10,753 nt of DNA. Origin: CAZNDN01 sp964571815. GTDB taxonomy: Bacteria; Fibrobacterota; Chitinivibrionia; Chitinivibrionales; WJKA01. Below, one piece after another: positions 5,595 to 10,753 of the stretch. Under the pieces are notes generated by a model. It worked only from the letters and a program-made list of their open reading frames with translations. It was not told where the DNA came from and did no database searches. The stretch is taken from NCBI GenBank assembly GCA_964571815.1, contig CAZNDN010000135.1, positions 1 to 10,753 on the forward strand. The letters run 5' to 3'. The translations under genes and the position numbers were made by a program. Numbering within the stretch: position 1 is the first letter of the stretch; each line of letters starts with the position of its first letter.

Positions 5595-6923
5595 GTGACC
5601 GCCAGAAGCTACTTCGAGTTCGACTCGCTCGCCACCAACGCCCGTACCGAAATCATCGCCGGAATCACCACGTTTCTGGCCACCATGTATATCATTGCGG
5701 TCAACCCCGCGATTCTCAGCGAAACCGGCATGTCCTTTCCCTCGGTACTGACCGCCACGGTGCTGGTCGGCGCGTTCAGCAGTATTATGATGGGTCTCTA
5801 TGCCCGGAACCCTATCGTGATCGCCCCCGGTATGGGCCTCAACGCCTTCTTCGCCTACTCCGTGGTCATCACCCGGGGCATCCCGTGGGAGCGAGCGCTG
5901 GGAGCGGTGTTCTGGTCGGGAGTGATCTTCCTGCTGCTTTCCATTTTCAATATCCGCACGCATATCGTGCGCGCCATTCCCCGTCAGATACGCTTCGCCG
6001 TGGCCGGCGGTATCGGACTGTTCATCACGCTGATCGGCCTGACCAACGCGGGGCTGGTGGTGTCCAACGAAGCGACCGTGATCGGGGCGGGGGCGCTCGA
6101 TCCGACAACAATCACCTTCCTCATCGGTCTGGCGTTCACCTCGGTACTGGTCGTACGAAAAGTCAAGGGCGCCCTGATCGTGGGCATCGCGTTCACCACG
6201 CTGGCCATGATCCCCATCGGCCGCTGGTGGGGCGATGCCTCGGCAATCAACCGCGGCACCGCTACCCTGGTCACATGGCAGGGCCTTGTCGCCCCGCCCG
6301 ATTTCTCGGTATTCTTCAAACTGGACCTGTTCGGATCGCTGCACCTCGCGTGCCTGCCGGTGATCTTCGCGTTCCTCTTCACCGACCTCTTCGACAGTCT
6401 CTCGACTTTCGTCGGGGTCTCGGAGGCCTCGGGCCTGGTCGACTCCGACGGAGAACCGCGCAATATCCGGAGGTCCCTGATTGTGGACGCTCTCTCGACA
6501 ACTCTCTCGGGGCTCTTCGGCACCAGCGCCGGCACCAGCTATATCGAGTCGGCCGCGGGGATCGAGGAAGGCGGCAGGAGCGGCCTGACCGCGGTGGTTG
6601 CCGGCGTGCTCTTCCTTCCGTTCATGTTTCTCTCCCCCCTGGTCTCGGTCGTCCCCCTGCAGGCAACGGCCCCGGCCCTGGTACTGGTGGGAGCGTTCAT
6701 GATGCGGCCCGTGCTGAAAATCAACTGGGAGGGGCTCGATGATGCTATCCCGGCATTCCTGGCCATGATCCTGATTCCCCTCACCTACTCGATCACGCAG
6801 GGAATCGTGTGGGGCTTCCTGAGCTGGACCGTAATCAAATTTGCCGCGGGGAAACGGCACGAAGTAACCCCCGCGCTGCTGGCAATCGACGTGCTTGCGG
6901 TCGCTTCGTTTGTGGTAAACTGA
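5595..6923 (+). CDS. NCS2-family purine permease (AzgA-type adenine/guanine/hypoxanthine)
   Basis: This inner-membrane permease of 442 residues imports purine bases, probably by proton symport. The GTG start at 5595 follows GAAAGG with about 6 nt spacing. The N-terminus RTEIIAGITTFLATMYIIAVNP (17-38) is diagnostic of the AzgA/PbuG branch. So are APGMGLNAFFAYSVV (77-91), the half-helix region FLFTDLFDSLSTFVG (260-274) and GTSAGTSYIESAAG (309-322), where Glu318 is the likely substrate-binding acid. About a dozen or more hydrophobic segments are visible, in line with the 14-span UraA fold, and the length is normal. The gene stands alone on its strand and converges on the htpG operon. Substrate choice among adenine, guanine and hypoxanthine cannot be read from the sequence. 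The adjacent SAM hydrolase yields adenosine, a purine source, but the link is speculative. Confidence 0.93.
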   Translation: MTARSYFEFDSLATNARTEIIAGITTFLATMYIIAVNPAILSETGMSFPSVLTATVLVGAFSSIMMGLYARNPIVIAPGMGLNAFFAYSVVITRGIPWERALGAVFWSGVIFLLLSIFNIRTHIVRAIPRQIRFAVAGGIGLFITLIGLTNAGLVVSNEATVIGAGALDPTTITFLIGLAFTSVLVVRKVKGALIVGIAFTTLAMIPIGRWWGDASAINRGTATLVTWQGLVAPPDFSVFFKLDLFGSLHLACLPVIFAFLFTDLFDSLSTFVGVSEASGLVDSDGEPRNIRRSLIVDALSTTLSGLFGTSAGTSYIESAAGIEEGGRSGLTAVVAGVLFLPFMFLSPLVSVVPLQATAPALVLVGAFMMRPVLKINWEGLDDAIPAFLAMILIPLTYSITQGIVWGFLSWTVIKFAAGKRHEVTPALLAIDVLAVASFVVN

Positions 6924-6958
6924 ACGCGTGCAAGCACAGGCTCGATTGCTGAGGCTGG

Positions 6959-6986
6959 ACACGCACTCAGCGTGCACCTGTCGAAG
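6959..6986 (+). repeat. Degenerate REP-like repeat copy
   Basis: CACTCAGCGTGCACCTGTCGAAG shares the AGCGTGCACCTGTC tail and TCGAAG core with the better copies downstream, but has lost the CCCGCTCA head. It is the most divergent member and may be a fragment. Confidence 0.35.
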
Positions 6987-6992
6987 AATACT

Positions 6993-7017
6993 CCGAAAGA
7001 GAAGCGTTCCCTTTCGG
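6993..7017 (+). terminator. Possible hairpin after permease gene
   Basis: CCGAAAG (6993-6999) and CTTTCGG (7011-7017) form a perfect 7-bp stem with an 11-nt loop, 70 nt after the permease stop. There is no following T-tract, so it is at best a weak or factor-assisted terminator or an RNA-stabilising stem. Confidence 0.3.
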
Positions 7018-7018
7018 T

Positions 7019-7056
7019 CCCGCTCACCCTGAGCCTCACGAAGGGGCCACCTGTCA
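7019..7056 (+). repeat. REP-like repeat copy A (forward)
   Basis: It begins CCCGCTCACCCTGAGC, then CTCACGAAGGGG, and ends CACCTGTCAAA. The consensus across copies is CCCGCTCACCCTGAGC, then (A)CAGTCGAAGGGTG, then CACCTGTCAAA. CACCCT and AAGGGTG-like arms give the element internal pairing. Confidence 0.6.
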
Positions 7057-7077
7057 AAAACCCACACCCACCGAAGT

Positions 7078-7119
7078 CCCGCTCACACTGAGCACAGTCG
7101 AAGGGTGCACCTGTCAAAC
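7078..7119 (+). repeat. REP-like repeat copy B (forward)
   Basis: It begins CCCGCTCACACTGAGC, continues ACAGTCGAAGGGTG and ends CACCTGTCAAAC. It is the fullest copy and shares the tail after the palindromic core with copy A, so the repeated unit is about 40 nt rather than the core alone. Confidence 0.65.
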
Positions 7120-7136
7120 CTTGCCCACACCGCGGC

Positions 7137-7172
7137 CCCGCTCACCCTGAGCTCGTCGAAGAGTGCAACTGG
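7137..7172 (+). repeat. REP-like repeat copy C (forward)
   Basis: It begins CCCGCTCACCCTGAGC, continues TCGTCGAAGAGTG and ends CAACTGGG. The head and TCGAAG core are intact; the tail has diverged from CACCTGTC to CAACTGG. Confidence 0.6.
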
Positions 7173-7261
7173 GTCCGCCTTCACACTCCTTCACTCCAGC
7201 ACGCAAGGGAAGCAGACAGTCCGAATTGGAGTTGATTGTGGTGTTTCGCACCATTGCCCAA

Positions 7262-7296
7262 GTGCATGCTTCGACTGTGCTCAGCATGAGCGGGGC
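7262..7296 (-). repeat. REP-like repeat copy D (reverse)
   Basis: On the minus strand this reads GCCCCGCTCATGCTGAGC then ACAGTCGAAGCATGCAC, matching copy B over most of its length. Its orientation is opposite to copies A-C, so the array is a head-on arrangement between the convergent genes. Confidence 0.6.
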
Positions 7297-7368
7297 AAAG
7301 GTGTGCTTTCAATGTGGTACCGCACATTGCGTGCGGACTTGAGGCCCGAATGTCCTCGTTGGACCATG

Positions 7369-7403
7369 GAGCATGATTCGACCCGGCTCGGCATGAGCGG
7401 GGC
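7369..7403 (-). repeat. REP-like repeat copy E (reverse)
   Basis: On the minus strand it reads GCCCCGCTCATGCCGAGC then CGGGTCGAATCATGCTC. It carries the same CCCGCTCA head as the other copies, with TCGAAT instead of TCGAAG, and is oriented like copy D. It lies 44 nt past the SAM hydrolase stop. Confidence 0.5.
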
Positions 7404-7446
7404 AGTGAGATTCTCGAGTCGAATGCGTGAGTATGTGCAGGAAGGA

Positions 7447-8244
7447 CTACGGCCTCGAGCGTGACGGTCTCACCAGCGTGACCGGACTGCCGATGCTGAG
7501 GGCCATCTTCGATGCCGCATTGCCGCCGTTGATCGAGACTTCGAGGTAGCCCGACGAGCCGGTGATTGCCACGGCCTTGCCCACCGGTACGTCACCGAAA
7601 CAGAGACCCACCGGCACACGGCGCCGCCTGCCGACCACCACGGCGTAGTGCCGGCGTTGTCGCGGGTCGATTTCCCCGCCGGGGATTGTGGTGATCGCAT
7701 TGCCGAACCGGTCAATGTAGACGACTTCGCCATGGATCTTATCGCCGGCAACTGTTGCTTCGGGCAGGACCAGCCGAACGTAGTCGCGGATTGCCGGGCC
7801 CACCGAGCGCAGAGGGATTCCCTTTGCCAGGTGAGCCCCGACCGGGGCGAAAATGTCCCGGCCGTGGAACGTACTGCTCACCTCCGTGCGAAACAGCGCC
7901 GTGTTGGTGACTTCATGCACGGCACGACGTGATCCCGAGTCCAGCACCGGGCAGAGCACACCGTTGTCGGGCCCCACGAACAACCGTCCACCGGCCCGGG
8001 CGGCAAGCGCCCGTCGCGCGGTCCCCACACCGGGATCGACCACCACGACAAACACGCAATTGCGCGGGAACGTATCGACACAGCGGGCGAGTACGAACGC
8101 CGCCGATGTGATATCACCGGGCTCGATCTCGTGGGTAATATCTACCGTCGTGACGCGCGGGGCGACCTGCAGGGCCGCCCCTTTCATGGCACCCGTGAAC
8201 CAGTCCCTGGTACCGAAATCGGTAAGCAGGGCGATCGGTCTCAC
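7447..8244 (-). CDS. S-adenosyl-L-methionine hydrolase (DUF62 / SAM hydroxide adenosyltransferase)
   Basis: This enzyme of 265 residues is predicted to split S-adenosylmethionine with water into adenosine and methionine; the fold is shared with SAM-dependent fluorinase and chlorinase. Family motifs are all visible: LLTDFG with Asp8 (6-11), VVDPGVGTARRA (69-79), GPDNG (91-95), STFHGRDIFAP (124-134), YIDRFGN (176-182) and GSSGYLEVSINGGNAA (229-244). The catalytic Asp-Arg-His set proposed for archaeal DUF62 proteins fits Asp70, Arg77 and His127 here, in the same spacing. The GTG start at 8244 overlaps the htpG stop by 4 nt (GTGA), and GGAGG (8254-8258) sits 9 nt upstream, so it is co-translated with the chaperone. 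The family is mostly uncharacterised physiologically. The halogenases have a longer insertion that I do not see, so hydrolysis is more likely. Confidence 0.92.
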   Translation of the reverse strand: MRPIALLTDFGTRDWFTGAMKGAALQVAPRVTTVDITHEIEPGDITSAAFVLARCVDTFPRNCVFVVVVDPGVGTARRALAARAGGRLFVGPDNGVLCPVLDSGSRRAVHEVTNTALFRTEVSSTFHGRDIFAPVGAHLAKGIPLRSVGPAIRDYVRLVLPEATVAGDKIHGEVVYIDRFGNAITTIPGGEIDPRQRRHYAVVVGRRRRVPVGLCFGDVPVGKAVAITGSSGYLEVSINGGNAASKMALSIGSPVTLVRPSRSRP

Positions 8245-10151
8245 TCGGCCGCGCCTCCGGCCGCTTCAGAGGAAACTTTGGCAAGAATCCCGTTGACCCG
8301 CTGTGCATAGGCTACGGGGTCCTTCGGGACCCGCCCCTCGGCAACCAGCGCCTGGTCGAAGAGAAGCTTCACCCACTCCTGAAGCTGCTCCGAGTTGGCA
8401 TCCTTCTCGTACAGAGCGTGGAGGTTGGCGACAATGGGGTGTGATGGATTCACTTCGAGGATCGGCTTGACATCCGGTGCATCCTGCCCCATGGCTTTCA
8501 TGATCTTCTGCATATGCGCGCCCATGTCGTGCTCGCCGGTCACCAGGCAGCACGGGCTTCCCTTAAGCCGCGTGGTAAGACGAACCTCATTGACCGAATC
8601 GGAGAGAATGTTCTTGATCCGCTCCAGGAGCTTCTTGTACCTGGTCTCCGATTCCTTCTTGTCTTTGGCCTCGTCTTCACCCAGCTCGCCCAGGTCCAGA
8701 TCCCCTCTAGTGATGGACTTGAGCGGCTTGCCGTCGAAGTTGTAGATGTCGTTGACGATCCACTCGTCGATCGGATCGACAAGATAGAGCACTTCCACAC
8801 TCTTGTCCTTGAAAACCTCCAGATGCGGGCTCTTCTCGACAATCTCCCGGTTCTCACCGCTCACGTAGTATATGTCCTTCTGACCCTCGCGCATCCGGCC
8901 CACGTACTCTTTCAGCGACACGAGGTCATCGGCGCCCTGACCCATGGACGACTGAAACCGAAGCAGTTCCAGAAGCTTGTCCTTGTTCTCGTGATCCGTA
9001 TGGATCCCTTCCTTGAGCACCGGCCCGAACTGTTTCCAGAAGGTCTTGTACTTCTCCGGCTCCTTCTCCGCCGTGTCTTTCAGCACCCCCAGAATCCTGC
9101 CCACCAGCGCCTTTTTCATGCGCTCGACAACCGGGTTCTGCTGCAGCATCTCGCGGGAGACGTTGAGCGGGAGATCTTCGGAGTCCACGATTCCCTTGAC
9201 AAACCGAAGGTACTCCGGAAGCAGCTCCTTGCAGTCGTCCATGATAAATACCCGCTTGACATACAGCTTCACGCCGTGCTTGCGCTCGGTGAGGTACAGA
9301 TCGAAAGCCCCCTGCTCCGGAACAAACAGCAGATAGGAATACTCAAGCATTCCCTCGGCCTGCTTGTGGATGGTCAGCAGCGGCTTGTCGAATGCGCCAA
9401 GGGTATGCTTGTAGAAAAGCTCGTACTGCTCGTCGGTCAGCTCCGATGCCGGCCGTTTCCACAGCGGCTTGGTCTCGTTGACCACCTCGTCCTTACCCTT
9501 GTCGTCGGGCAGGTAGATCGGGAACGTGATAAAATCCGAATACCGCTTGATCACCGACCGCACATTCCAGGTCTCTGCGTAGGAGCCTTCTTCTTCCTTG
9601 AGGTACACCGTGATTTCGGTGCCGCGCGATTTCTTCTCCGTCTCCCCGATCGTGTACTCCCCGACCCCGTCGGACTCCCACACCACCGCCGGCTCATCGC
9701 CCCCCGCCCGCTTCGTGACCAGTTTCACACGCGCCGCAACCATGAACGCCGAATAAAACCCCACCCCGAACTCCCCGATCAGGTTGGAGTCGGCTTTCTG
9801 GTCTCCGGTCATCTTCTCCAGGAATGCCCTTGACCCGCTGCGGGCAATGGTGCCGATATTGTCGATTACCTCCTGACGGGTCATGCCGACACCGTTGTCG
9901 AAAATCGTGAACGTCTTGGCCTTCTTGTCCAGCTTGATCCGGATAGCCAGCTCCTTGTCGTCGCCGAGAATATCCGGTGACGTAACCGACTCGAACCGGA
10001 GCTTGTCCAGGGCATCCGACGCATTCGAGATCAGCTCGCGGATGAACACTTCCTTGTGGGTGTACATGGAGTGAACCATCAAATGAAGCATCTGCTTCGC
10101 TTCGGTCTGGAACCCCAGGGTTTCCTTCCCGGTTTCACTGGCTGTAGGCAT
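8241..10151 (-). CDS. htpG: Molecular chaperone HtpG (bacterial Hsp90)
   Basis: This cytosolic ATP-dependent chaperone of 636 residues remodels client proteins as a homodimer. The ATG at 10151 is fixed by the strong site AAGGGAGG (10159-10166) 7 nt upstream; the frame is open to 10409, but the added 86 residues have no Hsp90 character. The N-terminal GHKL ATPase domain shows Glu39 and Asn43 in RELISNASDALDKLRFES, Asp85 in DNGVGM (85-90), TIARSGSRAF (101-110) and the lid GEFGVGFYSAFM (126-137). The middle domain (about 230-500) includes LPLNVSREMLQQ with the catalytic-loop Arg333. The C-terminal dimerisation domain ends about 625 with an Ala/Glu-rich tail and no MEEVD, as expected for bacteria. 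It is the first gene of an operon with the SAM hydrolase. No CIRCE or sigma-32-like promoter was recognised upstream; the leader contains a long inverted repeat. Confidence 0.98.
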   Translation of the reverse strand: MPTASETGKETLGFQTEAKQMLHLMVHSMYTHKEVFIRELISNASDALDKLRFESVTSPDILGDDKELAIRIKLDKKAKTFTIFDNGVGMTRQEVIDNIGTIARSGSRAFLEKMTGDQKADSNLIGEFGVGFYSAFMVAARVKLVTKRAGGDEPAVVWESDGVGEYTIGETEKKSRGTEITVYLKEEEGSYAETWNVRSVIKRYSDFITFPIYLPDDKGKDEVVNETKPLWKRPASELTDEQYELFYKHTLGAFDKPLLTIHKQAEGMLEYSYLLFVPEQGAFDLYLTERKHGVKLYVKRVFIMDDCKELLPEYLRFVKGIVDSEDLPLNVSREMLQQNPVVERMKKALVGRILGVLKDTAEKEPEKYKTFWKQFGPVLKEGIHTDHENKDKLLELLRFQSSMGQGADDLVSLKEYVGRMREGQKDIYYVSGENREIVEKSPHLEVFKDKSVEVLYLVDPIDEWIVNDIYNFDGKPLKSITRGDLDLGELGEDEAKDKKESETRYKKLLERIKNILSDSVNEVRLTTRLKGSPCCLVTGEHDMGAHMQKIMKAMGQDAPDVKPILEVNPSHPIVANLHALYEKDANSEQLQEWVKLLFDQALVAEGRVPKDPVAYAQRVNGILAKVSSEAAGGAAE

Positions 10152-10217
10152 GGTGCAACCTCCCTTGGAAATAAAAGTTCGACATTGGCAAACACAGGAG
10201 CCCGAAATCCGGCTTTT

Positions 10218-10259
10218 CCCCGCGCTCAGGCGTAAAAAAATACGATTTGGCGCGCGGGG
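10218..10259 (-). promoter_or_regulatory. Inverted repeat in the htpG leader
   Basis: CCCCGCGC (10218-10225) and GCGCGGGG (10252-10259) are perfect 8-bp arms around 26 nt. Inside, CGTA (10231-10234) and TACG (10241-10244) flank six A residues, giving a nested hairpin. If transcribed with htpG, the RNA would carry a GC-clamped stem with a U-rich loop starting about 67 nt before the start codon. It could be an operator, a leader structure or part of a promoter. It does not match CIRCE (TTAGCACTC-N9-GAGTGCTAA). Confidence 0.4.
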
Positions 10260-10341
10260 CAGGGATGTGTACCGGACTAATTTTATTACTTTAGCGGAGG
10301 TTCGCCCCGTGCACGATCCGGGCCATCTGCCGGCCCGACCG

Positions 10342-10355
10342 GGAGAGATCTCTCC
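10342..10355. repeat. 14-bp perfect palindrome
   Basis: GGAGAGATCTCTCC reads identically on both strands and lies about 190 bp upstream of the htpG start, beyond the leader repeat. It could be a protein-binding site; no second copy was noticed in the window. Confidence 0.35.
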
Positions 10356-10753
10356 TCTGTTCCGACAGGGCACGCGGCACCGCCGGCCATCGAGGTACTG
10401 GAAATCCACAGCCTCATTCCGAGAGTAGCGGGCTCAGGCGCTGGTCGAGCGAATCCACGAAATCCTTGCAAACGTCTGGTGTGATGCCCCGAGGCTCAAT
10501 TATTTTCCTTTTGAAACAGGATCGCGTAATCTGCTCCCGGGAGAGTTCAGGCTGGGGCGGAGATCGGGGAATTGATTGCGCGCTTCGTCCGCTTGGTGAT
10601 GATCGCGCACCCGGGCCACGTTGGTGGACGGGCTTCGAGGAAGCGAGGCTTCATGTACCTCTTGCGAGGTTGCAGGTGATCCCATAGTACTGGTGATTCG
10701 CGATACTCTCGGTTGTGCGTCGAGGATCGCCATCCCAGTGGTTCTGGTTGGAA

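Larger units (their letters stand above)
6924..7446. other. Intergenic region between convergent genes, repeat-rich
   Basis: This 523-nt space separates the 3' ends of the permease and the SAM hydrolase. It holds at least five copies of a REP-like repeat plus one degenerate copy, and a CCGAAAG/CTTTCGG hairpin. No gene is supported; small open frames here are read-through of the repeats, giving peptide strings of the FDCAQ type typical of such elements. Confidence 0.7.
10152..10753. other. htpG leader and upstream non-coding DNA
   Basis: This 602-nt stretch has no convincing gene. The first 110 nt upstream of htpG form its leader, with a ribosome site and a large inverted repeat. TAAAAT on the minus strand (complement of 10280-10285) could be a -10, but has no -35 partner. 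Further out lie the 14-bp palindrome GGAGAGATCTCTCC (10342-10355) and small hairpins such as ACCTC-TTGC-GAGGT (10657-10670). A short peptide match to group II intron reverse transcriptases appears on the minus strand around 10675-10710. No tRNA or rRNA was recognised. Confidence 0.55.

Noticed and set aside
5580..7067. Long minus-strand open frame opposite the permease
   Set aside because: Very rich in charged His/Asp/Arg/Gly residues, as expected from antisense of a membrane protein gene; the permease motifs are on the plus strand.
6959..7403. Repeats between permease and SAM hydrolase as a CRISPR array
   Set aside because: Copies are imperfect, irregularly spaced (about 17 to 90 nt) and occur in both orientations; no cas genes are present.
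8514..9833. 439-codon open frame on the plus strand opposite htpG
   Set aside because: HtpG on the minus strand is unmistakable over its full length; the antisense frame shows no family features.
10152..10409. N-terminal extension of HtpG to the ATG at 10409
   Set aside because: The strong AAGGGAGG before 10151 and the Hsp90 family N-terminus fix the start; the extension contains the leader inverted repeat and no recognisable sequence.
10466..10733. Small overlapping open frames on both strands at the right end
   Set aside because: Neither has a ribosome site, a recognisable domain or a plausible operon context.

Overview
The window looks like a scaffold from a GC-rich, Gram-negative-type bacterium, probably a metagenome-assembled or draft genome: it contains a run of exactly 100 N at 5316-5415, the usual placeholder for a gap of unknown size. 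Starts are preceded by clear Shine-Dalgarno sequences (AGGGAGG/GGGAG type), GTG starts are common, and several families of short intergenic repeats are present. The lineage cannot be fixed from these genes. Linkage of the left (1-5315) and right (5416-10753) halves depends on the scaffolding.

Left half (accessory-looking). A minus-strand two-gene unit encodes a 763-residue protein with two AAA+ ATPase domains (852-3143) and, overlapping its end by 35 nt, a 249-residue protein of no recognised family (137-886). Divergent from it across 130 bp is a helix-turn-helix/WYL/C-terminal-extension regulator (3274-4302). A perfect 6-7-6 inverted repeat (3217-3235) in the shared intergenic region is a good operator candidate. 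WYL regulators of this architecture (BrxR/CapW-like) often control phage-defence or stress loci, so regulator, tandem ATPase and unknown partner form the most interesting module here. Next comes a type II toxin-antitoxin pair: a ribbon-helix-helix antitoxin (4671-4901) and a VapC-like PIN ribonuclease (4898-5296), preceded by a 16-bp AT palindrome containing a consensus -10 box. Repetitive intergenic DNA lies at 1-82 and 4499-4560, and next to the gap at 5422-5454.

Right half (housekeeping-looking). An AzgA-type NCS2 purine permease (5595-6923, plus strand) converges on a minus-strand operon of htpG (Hsp90 chaperone, 8241-10151) and an S-adenosylmethionine hydrolase of the DUF62 family (7447-8244), which overlap by 4 nt. 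The space between the convergent 3' ends (6924-7446) holds at least five copies of a REP-like palindromic repeat whose orientation flips in the middle. The htpG leader contains a long inverted repeat (10218-10259). The DNA upstream of it (about 10260-10753) has no convincing gene, only a 14-bp palindrome and a weak trace of a possible decayed reverse transcriptase.

Functional reading: the right half joins nucleobase salvage, SAM turnover (which releases adenosine and methionine) and protein folding. The left half looks like a small defence or stress island under WYL control next to an addiction module. The defence role is inference; no homologue of known function was recognised for the 249-residue partner.
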